Source of the DNA: Comamonadaceae bacterium
GTDB lineage: Bacteria > Pseudomonadota > Gammaproteobacteria > Burkholderiales > Burkholderiaceae_C
Assembly: GCA_013297875.1 (NCBI GenBank)
Contig: JAAFIW010000002.1
Location: forward strand, 116,627-180,626
Reading direction: 5' to 3'
DNA length: 64,000 bases
Shown: one piece after another, positions 1 to 7,850 of the stretch
How positions within the stretch are numbered: the stretch's first letter is position 1
Layout: every line of letters starts with the position of its first letter
Position numbers and translations under genes: made by a program
The notes under the pieces: generated by a model
Databases searched by the model: none
Seen by the model: only the letters and a program-made list of their open reading frames with translations
What the model was told of the DNA's origin: nothing

Positions 1-1
1 T

Positions 2-196
2 GCCGTCTTGAGCCGCCGGCAGATTCAGGCTTATGTAGACACCGGCGAGCCGCTGGGCAAAGCCGGGGCTTATGCGGTGCAGGGCCACGCGGCGACCTTC
101 ATTGCCAGCATCCGCGGCAGCTACAGCGGCATCATGGGCTTGCCGCTGTTTGAGACGGCGCATTTGCTGGCGCAGTGCGCCGAAGCCGTGGATTGA
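2..196 (+). CDS. Maf-like nucleotide pyrophosphatase, 3' end only
   Basis: This is the C-terminal 64 codons of a Maf/YhdE/YceF family protein, whose start lies outside the window. Maf proteins are cytoplasmic pyrophosphatases that hydrolyse non-canonical or modified nucleoside triphosphates. The family's end is easy to recognise: a [15 protein letters not shown] stretch, then [14 protein letters not shown] and a short helix. The reading frame is open from base 2 to the TGA at 194-196. A 19-bp tandem duplication covers the stop codon. The subfamily cannot be assigned without the N-terminal half. Confidence 0.85.
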   Translation, partial: AVLSRRQIQAYVDTGEPLGKAGAYAVQGHAATFIASIRGSYSGIMGLPLFETAHLLAQCAEAVD

Positions 197-216
197 TGCC
201 GAAGCCGTGGATTGAT
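179..216 (+). repeat. 19-bp exact tandem duplication over a stop codon
   Basis: The 19-mer GCCGAAGCCGTGGATTGAT occurs at 179-197 and again at 198-216 with no spacer. The first copy encodes the last residues and TGA of the Maf-like gene. The second copy is downstream of the stop, so the protein is unaffected. It looks like a simple slippage duplication. Confidence 0.9.
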
Positions 217-236
217 CCGACTCGGCACCGCTCGTA

Positions 237-1487
237 TCAGGGCGTTGTTGGCTTGCGTTTGCTACCACCCGTCCACCAAGCCAGCAGCCGCTCCAGAGGG
301 CCTTGTTTTGCGTAGCCTTGCCAGCCATGGGCTGCCAGGTCAATCACCAGCCAGGCAGCCAGCGCAATGGCTGTGACGGCACCCGCACCCAGCTGACCCA
401 TCAGTCCCCAGCCAAAGCCACAAAACAGCGTCGCCAGCAAAACCGATTCGCTGACGTAGCAGGTCAATGACATGCGGCCCGCAGGACGAAACAGGGCCAG
501 CCAGCTGGGTTGGTGGATGTGGATGAGCGCCAACAGCGACACATAACCGGCCGACAGCGCGGGAGCGGTCACAAACCCGATGACCAGTGCCATGAGTTGT
601 TGCGGACTCTGGCTGTCCAGCGGCTGCCCGGCGTACACCAGCCCCAGCGCAGACACCAGCGCGCCGGGTAGCCCAATCAACACACCCAGCCAGATGCCAC
701 GCCGCCACCAGCGCGTGTAGGCCTGCGGCTGGCGCAGGCATTGATGGCGACCCGCGACCAGCCCGATGCAGAAAAGCCCCAGCACCGCCAGGCCGTTGAG
801 TATCAGGATGGTGGTCTGTGCAAACGGCCACAGGCGCAAGCGCGCGCCCACCGCCTCCCAGAACGATCCGGTCGTCAGCGCTTGGTCGATTTGCAGGATT
901 TGAGTCTGCCATGCCCGGTTTGCAGCGGCATCTTCCGTGGCGGTCAGCGCAAGGGCCAGCAGCAGCAGGCACCACACGCCCAGGCAGACCGCCGCAGAGG
1001 TGAGCGCCACCCGGTCTGAACGGCGAACCAGCCACAGCATCACGCTACCCAGCACCGCGTACAGCAGCAGGATATCGCCCGCAAAAAACAGGGTGCCATG
1101 CGCCAGCCCGATCACCGCCAGGCCGGCCAGGCGGCGGCGATAAGCCCGGCGCTGGGCGGCTGTGTTGTCTTTGAGCACATAACTCAAGCTGTAGCCAAAC
1201 AAGAACGAAAACAACAAATAAAACTTGGCCTGCGCAAACGCAACCACCGCAAACGCTGCCGCCTGGTCCCACCCCGACGCAAGCGATGTGTCGGTAAAGC
1301 CGCTGGACGAGATGCCGAGAAAGGGCGCGTTGACCACGACGATGCCCAGCAGCGCGAACCCTCTGAGTTCGTCAGCCAGGGTGTCGCGCATGCTGCCGTC
1401 GGCACCCAGCGCTTGTGGATCGGGCGGCGGTAACGCCGTGCCAGCGGAGTTGGCTGCCACCAGTGCAGTGGTGTGGTCGGTCTTCAT
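237..1487 (-). CDS. DUF418 family inner-membrane protein (YeiB-like)
   Basis: This 416-residue polytopic membrane protein has the DUF418/YeiB layout. The N-terminal motif DELRGFALLGIVVVNAP begins near residue 38, followed by about ten hydrophobic segments. A C-terminal block of the type RPAGRMSLTCYVSES is the family's most conserved part. Length matches the family (about 380-420 residues). Its start overlaps the end of the TetR gene by four bases (ATGA), so the two are probably translated together. The biochemical role of DUF418 proteins is not established; transport or envelope functions have been suggested. Membership is clear but the function is not. Confidence 0.85.
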   Translation of the reverse strand: MKTDHTTALVAANSAGTALPPPDPQALGADGSMRDTLADELRGFALLGIVVVNAPFLGISSSGFTDTSLASGWDQAAAFAVVAFAQAKFYLLFSFLFGYSLSYVLKDNTAAQRRAYRRRLAGLAVIGLAHGTLFFAGDILLLYAVLGSVMLWLVRRSDRVALTSAAVCLGVWCLLLLALALTATEDAAANRAWQTQILQIDQALTTGSFWEAVGARLRLWPFAQTTILILNGLAVLGLFCIGLVAGRHQCLRQPQAYTRWWRRGIWLGVLIGLPGALVSALGLVYAGQPLDSQSPQQLMALVIGFVTAPALSAGYVSLLALIHIHQPSWLALFRPAGRMSLTCYVSESVLLATLFCGFGWGLMGQLGAGAVTAIALAAWLVIDLAAHGWQGYAKQGPLERLLAWWTGGSKRKPTTP

Positions 1488-2113
1488 CGCTTACCCGCAG
1501 CGTGGGGTTGCGCAGGGGGCAACGGCGTCAAAACGTATTCGCCGAAAAAATCCGCTAAGGCCTTGGCGGTGGCAGCCTGATCCATGGGCAAATTCAGCTC
1601 GGTGTCAAAACCGAGCCCGGTCAACAAGGCCAGGATCAGCGTTGCCACACCCGAGGGATGGATGCCGCTGCGAACCCATCCTGCCTTTTGCCCTTGGGTC
1701 AAAGCGGCGGCCAGGGCGTTGTGAAGGTCTTTATGCGCCAGCTCGATCGCGGCACGGCCCGGTGGGTTGCGCGACAGCTCCAGCCAACTGTCCGAGCCCA
1801 GCTCGAATTCGCTGGGGGTCAGCAGGGCTGCCAGGTCTGTGGCGTTTAGCTGCGCCATCCATCTCAAGCCGGCTTGGCTGGCGAGTTCTCGTAGCTGCTC
1901 GCCATACCGCGCCAGTTCCTCCATGGCAATGGCCTGGATCATGGCGTTCTTGTTGTCGAAATACCGGAAAACGGTGCCCGGACTGGCTTGAGCTTGCGCG
2001 CAAATGTCCTCGGTGCGCGCGCCGTGAAAGCCTTTTTGTTTGAACACGGTTGCGGCGGCGGCCAATATGTCCCGCCGCCGCTGCTCGCTGAGCGCTTCGT
2101 CTTTGGTGCGCAT
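1484..2113 (-). CDS. TetR/AcrR family transcriptional regulator
   Basis: The protein has 209 residues. An N-terminal TetR DNA-binding domain covers roughly residues 10-57, with the recognition-helix region ASPGTVFRYFDNKNAMIQA. The rest is a helical ligand-binding domain of normal TetR length. The gene is first in a two-gene unit with the DUF418 membrane protein, and its stop overlaps the next start by four bases. A TetR gene joined to a membrane protein usually represses its own operon, which is the likely arrangement here. The ligand cannot be predicted from the sequence. Confidence 0.9.
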   Translation of the reverse strand: MRTKDEALSEQRRRDILAAAATVFKQKGFHGARTEDICAQAQASPGTVFRYFDNKNAMIQAIAMEELARYGEQLRELASQAGLRWMAQLNATDLAALLTPSEFELGSDSWLELSRNPPGRAAIELAHKDLHNALAAALTQGQKAGWVRSGIHPSGVATLILALLTGLGFDTELNLPMDQAATAKALADFFGEYVLTPLPPAQPHAAGKR

Positions 2114-2266
2114 GGTGGAAGTCTGGAAAAGTTTTTAAAACGGAGTAGTTCGTCGCAATATAAAGCAATGAAGTGACGTGTGTCAATGTCGCTATGGCGG
2201 TTCGTCAAGTGCTTGGCGATGGGTGGTCAGCGTTTGGGTCAATGCCTGAAGCGTGGCGAGTGGGGG

Positions 2267-2330
2267 TTTCAAGCCTTTTTGGCACTCCGGCCCTTATAAA
2301 TATTGCTCAAGCAGCTACAAGTTCAGGAGC
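2267..2330 (-). repeat. Core-TGCTTGAGCA dispersed repeat, copy 1
   Basis: This is a reverse-orientation copy of the repeat family. It begins with TTTCAAGCC and carries TATTGCTCAAGCAGCTA at about 2300-2316. It lies in the 366-bp gap between the TetR and Rieske genes. Apart from the short ORF at 2378-2443, nothing else is seen in that gap. Confidence 0.75.
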
Positions 2331-2377
2331 AGATATGCGCTGAAAGCGCTGAAGCGCTTTGCAGCCCTTGATGACCC

Positions 2378-2443
2378 CTAACTCGGCTCAATGCCCAAAT
2401 CCCGCAGCCGTGCGCTGGTCTGGATAAAGAGTCTGCGTTTCAT
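2378..2443 (-). pseudogene. 21-codon remnant of an exported protein's N-terminus
   Basis: On the minus strand a good Shine-Dalgarno sequence, GGAGACAACG, stands directly before ATG at 2443. The frame reads MKRRLFIQTSARLRDLGIEPS and then stops with TAG. The opening MKRRLFIQTSA resembles the Tat-like start of Bug/TctC-type periplasmic receptors, which often follow aromatic catabolism genes. It lies just downstream of the Rieske oxygenase on the same strand. I read it as the stump of a deleted receptor gene, but a real short peptide cannot be excluded. Confidence 0.4.
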
Positions 2444-2479
2444 CGTTGTCTCCGGGTTGTAAAAAGGGGTCAGTCCGGG

Positions 2480-3508
2480 TCAGTCCCGCGCGGCTTCGGT
2501 CTCTACCAGTTTGCGAAAGCGGGTCAATGCGCTGTCCAGATGCAGGGGCAGCATTTCAAAGTCCGGCGCAGCATCCAAGCTGGCTTGTTGCGCGCCAATC
2601 ATGTCTTTGTCTTCATGAAAAGCACGTATCAGCATCTGGTGCATGGCACCGGCCAGCTCGTCATCGCCTTGGCCTTTGCGGTGACCTTGCTGAAAGAAAT
2701 AGTGGGTGCTGTGCTCGGTTTCGGGTGTGACGGTCTGGCAGCTGTGCAACTCCACCTGGCCGCTGTCCACCGTGTTGTCGGCACTGGGTTTGCCGCCGGA
2801 CTTCATCAACAGCGTGCCGGGCAACAGAAAGTCGTAGTCCCACCAGCGCTCAATCGTTCCTTTGAATTCGTGGATGCGTTGGTAAGACGGGGGTGAGGGC
2901 ACTTTCTCCACCCGCCGCTGCACCCGCAGGCCGCGCTGGCCAGGGGCGGTGATGGCATCAACCTGCGCACGCGCCTGCGCAATGGCGGTGGAGCCGCCCA
3001 GGGTTTTTTCGTGCACATAACTCAGGTGCGAAAAGTCCAGCAGGTTGTCGCAGATCAACAGGTAATTGGTGTCGTAGTGCAGGTAGCCCGGCTCGTTGCA
3101 CCAGTCGGGGCTGCCGCTGGAAAAGTTGTCGGGCAGTTGCGCCAGATCCGCGCGGCTGGGGTCGCCCATCCACACAAACACCCAGCGGTTTTTTTCCACC
3201 ACCGGATAGCTTTTGACGCAGGCCTTGGGCGGCGGCGCATCCATGCCCGGCACCTCAATGCATTGGCCCACCGGGTTGAACACCAGGCCGTGGTAGCCAC
3301 AGCGCAAGTTATCGCCTTCCAGCCGGCCTTTAGACAGCGGCGCGCCCCGGTGGCAGCAGCGGTCGGCCAGGGCCACCAGGCCTGCGGCTGTGCGGTAGAC
3401 CACGATGGGCTCGCCCAGCACGGTGCGGGCGAAGATTTTTCCGTTGTCCTGGGCGGTGGGAATCTCGTAGTCCCAGGCAATCACGTACCAGCAGTTTTTA
3501 ACAAACAT
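2480..3508 (-). CDS. Rieske aromatic-ring oxygenase, VanA-like O-demethylase subunit
   Basis: This 342-residue terminal oxygenase has an N-terminal Rieske [2Fe-2S] domain with ligands C51, H53, C70 and H73 (RCCHRG and CGYHG). A mononuclear iron site follows in NLLDFSHLSYVH, with likely ligands H161 and H166. The architecture and length match the vanillate O-demethylase/toluenesulfonate monooxygenase group, in which the oxygenase takes electrons from a separate reductase. No VanB-type reductase gene occurs in the window. A MarR regulator lies 12 bp upstream on the same strand, suggesting control by an aromatic acid. The substrate is not predictable; vanillate or another methoxylated aromatic is the first guess. 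Confidence 0.85.
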   Translation of the reverse strand: MFVKNCWYVIAWDYEIPTAQDNGKIFARTVLGEPIVVYRTAAGLVALADRCCHRGAPLSKGRLEGDNLRCGYHGLVFNPVGQCIEVPGMDAPPPKACVKSYPVVEKNRWVFVWMGDPSRADLAQLPDNFSSGSPDWCNEPGYLHYDTNYLLICDNLLDFSHLSYVHEKTLGGSTAIAQARAQVDAITAPGQRGLRVQRRVEKVPSPPSYQRIHEFKGTIERWWDYDFLLPGTLLMKSGGKPSADNTVDSGQVELHSCQTVTPETEHSTHYFFQQGHRKGQGDDELAGAMHQMLIRAFHEDKDMIGAQQASLDAAPDFEMLPLHLDSALTRFRKLVETEAARD

Positions 3509-3520
3509 GGCGAGGTTCTT

Positions 3521-4144
3521 TCAAGCGGTGGTTTTGGGTGGGTGCGGGCGAGCCGGTTGGGCCAGCGAGCTGGCAATAAAGGCCTGTGTGGCCTGCTCGA
3601 CGGCAGGCAGGTTTTCATGGATGCGCTTGAGCAGGCCCAGCAGGGTTTCGCGTTCGCTTGCGCTCAGCACCGCCAGCAAAGCCTCTTCACGCGCCAGCGC
3701 AATGCCCAGAATCTGGTCGTGAATGTGTTGCCCATGCAGGGTCAGGCTGGCTAGGCGAATGCGTCCATCCGCCGGATCCAGCTCCAGCGAAATGAGCTGT
3801 TTCGCGGCCATCTGCTTGAAGCAGCGGCTCACCGACGCTTTGTCCATGCCAATGATCTGGCTGACCTGCTGGGCGCTGATGGTTTCGTGAATCGCCAGCA
3901 GCACCATGCAGCGCCACACCTCCGCGCCCACGCCAAACATGTTCAGGTAGTGCTGGGAGGAGCCCCGGGTGAGTTTGTTGGCGATCCAGATCAGGTAAGC
4001 CGGTACGTAACGCTCCAGGTCGATTGCCGGGTCGCCCGGCGTCTCTGGGTGTTCTGCGCCTTTATCGAAATTGCCGTCGCCAGCATCAGACGGTACGCGG
4101 TTGCGTACGTTTTTGGGTATCAGGCGCGTGGGGGCGGTGGACAT
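3521..4144 (-). CDS. MarR family transcriptional regulator
   Basis: This winged-helix regulator has 207 residues from the ATG at 4144; a TTG at 4171 would add nine. The MarR core includes an HTH with MDKASVSRCFKQM and a wing region LDPADGRIRLASLT, followed by a C-terminal dimerisation helix. It lies 12 bp upstream of the Rieske oxygenase gene in the same direction. MarR proteins beside such genes usually repress them until an aromatic ligand binds. Two inverted repeats in the gap before the divergent rng gene are candidate operators. Confidence 0.9.
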   Translation of the reverse strand: MSTAPTRLIPKNVRNRVPSDAGDGNFDKGAEHPETPGDPAIDLERYVPAYLIWIANKLTRGSSQHYLNMFGVGAEVWRCMVLLAIHETISAQQVSQIIGMDKASVSRCFKQMAAKQLISLELDPADGRIRLASLTLHGQHIHDQILGIALAREEALLAVLSASERETLLGLLKRIHENLPAVEQATQAFIASSLAQPARPHPPKTTA

Positions 4145-4160
4145 GGGTGTATTTGGTTGG

Positions 4161-4185
4161 CAACTCAACAAGTTGAATGATCAAC
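4161..4185. promoter_or_regulatory. Candidate MarR operator, two overlapping inverted repeats
   Basis: CAACT-5-AGTTG at 4161-4175 overlaps GTTGA-4-TCAAC at 4172-4185. Both sit just upstream of the marR-like start and within the divergent region before rng. Their size and AT-rich centres fit MarR sites. Assignment to this regulator is inferred from position. Confidence 0.45.
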
Positions 4186-4270
4186 TGTCTAGTCAAAAGT
4201 GGTTTGGGTATTTACCCGCGTCGACCTTGTTGCGAACGCCGCGCCTGCTTTTGCGCTAACAATCAAGCCC

Positions 4271-5779
4271 ATGCAAGACATCCTCATCAACTGGTCACCC
4301 CAGGAAACCCGCGTCGCGGTCGTCGAACACGGCGCGGTGCAAGAACTGCATGTGGAGCGCAGCCTGGAGCGCGGCCTGGTAGGCAATGTGTACCTGGGCA
4401 AGGTGGCCCGGGTGCTACCGGGCATGCAGTCGGCGTTTATCGACATCGGGCTGGAGCGTGCTGCGTTTTTGCATGTGGCCGATGTGTGGCACCGCCAGGA
4501 AAGTGGTGAGCCGCCTTTTGCCAAACCGTTGACTAAGCCGGGGCAGAACGGCACCACCCTGACACCCATTGAGCGCCAGGTGTTTGAAGGCCAGGCCCTG
4601 ATGGTGCAGGTGATCAAAGACCCGATTGGCAGCAAAGGTGCCCGCCTGTCTACGCAAATCAGCGTGGCCGGGCGCTTACTGGTGTTTTTGCCGCAAGACG
4701 ACCACATCGGCGTGTCGCAAAAAATACCCAGCGCGCAGCGCGATGCCCTGCGCGCCCGCCTGCACGCGCTGGCCAGCGACGGTGCGCCCAACCCGGTCAA
4801 CCCCGGCGGCTTTATCTTGCGCACCAACGGCGAAGACGCCACTGATGCGCAACTGGCCGACGACATTGCCTACCTGCGCAAGGCCTGGGCCCGCATCAAA
4901 GATGGCGCGCTGCGCGTGCCCGCACCCGGCTTGTTGCACCAGGACCTGAACCTGCTGCAACGCGTGTTGCGCGACATTGCCGACGAGCACACCCAGGCCA
5001 TACAGATTGACTCGCGCGAGCAGTTTGAAGCGTTGCAAGCCTTTGGTCTTGAATTCATGCCCCAGGCCACCGCGCGGCTGCAGCACTACAAGGGTGAGCG
5101 ACCGATTTTTGATTTGTTTTCCATCGACGAAGAAATTGCCAAAGCCCTGGGCCGGCGGGTCGAGCTCAAGTCGGGTGGTTATTTGATCGTGGACCAGACC
5201 GAAGCGCTGACCACGGTGGATGTGAACACCGGCGGCTTTGTGGGTGCGCGCAATTTTGATGACACCATCTTCAAAACCAATCTGGAAGCCACCCAAGCCA
5301 TTGCCCGCCAGCTGCGCCTGCGCAACCTGGGCGGCATGGTGATCGTGGATTTCATTGACATGGTGCGCGAAGACCACCGCAGCGCCGTGCTGGTGGAGTT
5401 CAAAAAACAGCTCGCACGCGACCGCGTGAAAACCACCGCCGGCGGCTTTTCGCCGCTAGGCCTGGTGGAGATGACCCGCAAGCGCACCCGCGAATCGCTG
5501 GCCCACATGCTGTGCGAAGCCTGCCCCACCTGCCACGGCGTAGGGCAGCTCAAAACAGCCCGCAGCGTGACCTACGACATCCTGCGCGAAATTCTGCGCG
5601 AAGCCAGGCAATTCAACCCCCGCGAGTTTCGTGTGGTGGCTTCGCCCAAAGTGATTGAGCTGTTTTTAGATGAAGAAAGCCAGCATTTGGCGGGGCTGTC
5701 AGACTTTATTGGCAAGCCGATTTCGCTGCAAAGCGAGAGTGCGATGGGGCAGGAGCAGTACGACATTGTGTTGTTGTGA
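4271..5779 (+). CDS. rng: Ribonuclease G (RNase E/G family)
   Basis: RNase G is a 5'-end-dependent endoribonuclease that matures 16S rRNA and degrades some mRNAs. The ATG at 4271 gives 502 residues starting MQDILINWSPQETRVA, the usual RNase G opening. An S1 domain starts near residue 38 (GNVYLGKVARVLPGMQSAF). The catalytic magnesium aspartates are D317 in DVNTGGFVG and D360 in VDFIDM. The Zn-link cysteines C418 and C421 follow in CEACPTC. The C-terminal scaffold of RNase E is absent, which separates RNase G from RNase E. The gene stands alone and is divergent from the MarR gene. Confidence 0.95.
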   Translation: MQDILINWSPQETRVAVVEHGAVQELHVERSLERGLVGNVYLGKVARVLPGMQSAFIDIGLERAAFLHVADVWHRQESGEPPFAKPLTKPGQNGTTLTPIERQVFEGQALMVQVIKDPIGSKGARLSTQISVAGRLLVFLPQDDHIGVSQKIPSAQRDALRARLHALASDGAPNPVNPGGFILRTNGEDATDAQLADDIAYLRKAWARIKDGALRVPAPGLLHQDLNLLQRVLRDIADEHTQAIQIDSREQFEALQAFGLEFMPQATARLQHYKGERPIFDLFSIDEEIAKALGRRVELKSGGYLIVDQTEALTTVDVNTGGFVGARNFDDTIFKTNLEATQAIARQLRLRNLGGMVIVDFIDMVREDHRSAVLVEFKKQLARDRVKTTAGGFSPLGLVEMTRKRTRESLAHMLCEACPTCHGVGQLKTARSVTYDILREILREARQFNPREFRVVASPKVIELFLDEESQHLAGLSDFIGKPISLQSESAMGQEQYDIVLL

Positions 5780-5794
5780 AATTCACTTAAAGAC

Positions 5795-5909
5795 AGGACG
5801 CGAAGGTCGCGAAAGTGCGCGAAGAACGCGAAAAATTCAAAAAAACGCATTCATAGAATTTGGTTTTTCTTTTGCGTCCTTCGCGTAACTTTCGCGCCCT
5901 TCGCGTCCT
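5795..5909. repeat. Long imperfect inverted repeat between rng and the deacetylase gene
   Basis: The left arm at 5795-5823 begins AGGACGCGAAGG and the right arm at 5880-5909 ends CCTTCGCGTCCT. The arms are about 30 nt, nearly complementary, and enclose an AT-richer loop of about 56 nt. The GCGAAGG/CCTTCGCG motif recurs within each arm, as in REP-type elements. It could act as a bidirectional terminator or an mRNA-stabilising hairpin after rng. Confidence 0.7.
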
Positions 5910-5931
5910 CCCCCTAATCCCCTCCAAGTTC

Positions 5932-6654
5932 ATGCCCATCCCCATCCTCACCTACCACCAGATCGACGAACCCCCTGCGCAGGGCGCGCCGTTTCGCAGC
6001 CTGGTGGTGGCGCCGGAATCGTTTGCACGCCAAATGCGCCTGCTGAAAATCTTGGGCTATCAGGGCCTGTCGATGTCGGCCTTGTTGCCCTATCTCAAAG
6101 GCGAAAAAACCGGCAAGGTGGTGGGCATCACGTTTGACGACGGTTATGTGAACAACCTGGTGCATGCGCTGCCGGTGCTGCAAAAACAAGGCTTCTCATC
6201 CACCTGCTACATGGTCTCCGGTCAGTTGGGTGGCTCCAATGTGTGGGATCACGCGCTGGGCATTGCACCCAAGCCCTTGATGAACGGCGAGCAGTTGCGC
6301 CAGTGGGTGGCGGGTGGGCAAGAGGTGGGCTCGCACACCTGCAACCATGTGGATCTGTCGGTGGCCAGCGCGGCGGCGGCGGCCAAGCAGATTGCCGATA
6401 GCCAGCAAGACCTGCAATACCTGCTGGGCGTGCCGGTGAAGCATTTTTGTTACCCCTACGGCCGCTTTCTGGCCACGCACGCCCGCCAGGTGCAGCACGC
6501 GGGCTACCACAGCGCCACCACCACGCAAAGGGGCCGGGCGCTGCCCTCAGATGGCTTGTTCACCCTGCCGCGTGTGCCGGTGCTGCGCGCCACCACGCTG
6601 GCGATGTTCTGGCTCAAGCTGGCCACCGGCTACGAGGACCGAAGGCGCGCATGA
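5932..6654 (+). CDS. NodB-type polysaccharide deacetylase
   Basis: The product has 240 residues from the ATG at 5932 (MPIPILTYHQID). It contains the NodB homology domain of carbohydrate esterase family 4: the first catalytic motif TFDDGYVNN with the metal aspartate, then SHTCNHVDLS with two metal-binding histidines, and CYPYGRF. These enzymes remove N-acetyl groups from polysaccharides, or other acyl groups from cell-envelope glycans. No signal peptide is obvious. The stop overlaps the start of the GT4 gene by four bases, so a role in building a surface polysaccharide or LPS core is likely. The substrate is unknown. Confidence 0.88.
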   Translation: MPIPILTYHQIDEPPAQGAPFRSLVVAPESFARQMRLLKILGYQGLSMSALLPYLKGEKTGKVVGITFDDGYVNNLVHALPVLQKQGFSSTCYMVSGQLGGSNVWDHALGIAPKPLMNGEQLRQWVAGGQEVGSHTCNHVDLSVASAAAAAKQIADSQQDLQYLLGVPVKHFCYPYGRFLATHARQVQHAGYHSATTTQRGRALPSDGLFTLPRVPVLRATTLAMFWLKLATGYEDRRRA

Positions 6655-7850
6655 GCGAGGCTCTTCCCACCCGGCGACTGAAAATCGCCGTGCTCAGCCG
6701 CTCGTTTTCCACCCAGGGTGGCGGGGCGGAGCGCTACTCGGTGGCGGTGGCTACGCAACTGGCGCAGACGCACGAGGTGCATGTGTTTGCGCAAAACTTC
6801 GATACCCCGCCGCCCGGCATCACGGTGCACAAAGTCGGCCCCGCGCTACGCCGCCCGCGCTGGCTGAATCAATTGATCTACGCCTGGCAAACCGCAAGGC
6901 TCACACGGGAAGGTTTTGACGTGGTGCATTCGCACGAAAACGTCTGGCGTGCCGATGTGCAGACTTTTCACGTCAAAAGCGTGCGCGGCAGCCTGCTGGT
7001 TGGGCGCACAGGCTGGCGGCGCGCGCTGGCCTGGCTGGGCGTGGTGACCAGCCCGCGCAAGCTGACGTATCTGGCGCTGGAGACGGCGCGCTGCAAACCT
7101 CAGGCGGGTAGGGTGCAAGTGGCCGTGTCGACCTTGCTGGCCGAGGAGTTGCGAGCCCCGTACCCGAACACCCCGTTCGAGGTCATCACGCCGGGCGTCG
7201 ATGAACCGCCCACCCGCATGCCCCGCGCACAGGCCCAACAGCAGTTGGGCCTGGCACCCGACAAAACATGGCTGCTGCTGGTGGGCAACGATTTCAAACG
7301 CAAAGGGCTGGATGCGGCCCTGGCGGCCCTGGCGCAGTTACCCAGCCATGTGCATCTGGCGGTAGCCGGCGACACCCGCCAGCAAGCGAACTACCTGCCC
7401 ATCGCACAGCAACTGGGCGTGGCCCCGCGCCTGCGTTTTTTAGGCTCGCTGCGCGACATGTCGGTGGCCTACCAGGCTGCCTACCTGCTGGTACACCCCA
7501 CGCTGGAAGACAGTTTTGGCATGGTAGTGCTGGAAGCCATGGCACACGGCCTGCCGGTGGTGGTCAGTGGCCCGGCCTGGTGCGGTGTGGCTGCACAACT
7601 GGTGCACGGGCAGCAGGCCTGGTTGCTGCAAGACCCGCACAATACACAGGAGTTGGCCGACACGATTAAAAAACTGCTATCAAATAGTGAGCTGCTTGAG
7701 CAGTTAATACATGGGCTGGATGGCTTTCTGGCTCTAAACGGGTGGCAGCAGGCCGCGCAACGCTATGAGCGCTTGTACCGACAGGTAGCGGCTCACAAAA
7801 TGGGCACGTCCCCAAACAACTCATTCGACACGCCACCCGAAGCCAGCTGA
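6651..7850 (+). CDS. Glycosyltransferase family 4 (GT-B fold), LPS/surface glycan
   Basis: The product has 399 residues from the ATG at 6651. The N-terminal Rossmann domain carries the glycine-rich FSTQGGGAERY. The C-terminal nucleotide-sugar domain has VGNDFKRKGLDAAL and the GT4 signature EDSFGMVVLEAMAHGLP with the E-x7-E pair. It is translationally coupled to the deacetylase upstream. Near the C-terminus a copy of the dispersed repeat (7676-7739) is translated in frame as KLLSNSELLEQLIHGLDGF. The 3' end then overlaps the convergent msbA gene by 58 bp. A heptosyl- or glucosyltransferase of LPS core assembly is plausible, but the sugar cannot be named. Confidence 0.88.
   Translation: MSEALPTRRLKIAVLSRSFSTQGGGAERYSVAVATQLAQTHEVHVFAQNFDTPPPGITVHKVGPALRRPRWLNQLIYAWQTARLTREGFDVVHSHENVWRADVQTFHVKSVRGSLLVGRTGWRRALAWLGVVTSPRKLTYLALETARCKPQAGRVQVAVSTLLAEELRAPYPNTPFEVITPGVDEPPTRMPRAQAQQQLGLAPDKTWLLLVGNDFKRKGLDAALAALAQLPSHVHLAVAGDTRQQANYLPIAQQLGVAPRLRFLGSLRDMSVAYQAAYLLVHPTLEDSFGMVVLEAMAHGLPVVVSGPAWCGVAAQLVHGQQAWLLQDPHNTQELADTIKKLLSNSELLEQLIHGLDGFLALNGWQQAAQRYERLYRQVAAHKMGTSPNNSFDTPPEAS
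7676..7739 (+). repeat. Dispersed repeat, copy 2, inside the GT4 coding region
   Basis: This forward copy has GCTATCAAATAGTGAGC, then TGCTTGAGCAGTTAATACAT, GGGCTG and GGCTCTAAAC. It is nearly full length and fully translated in the GT4 gene in a frame where the core does not read TGA. Confidence 0.85.
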
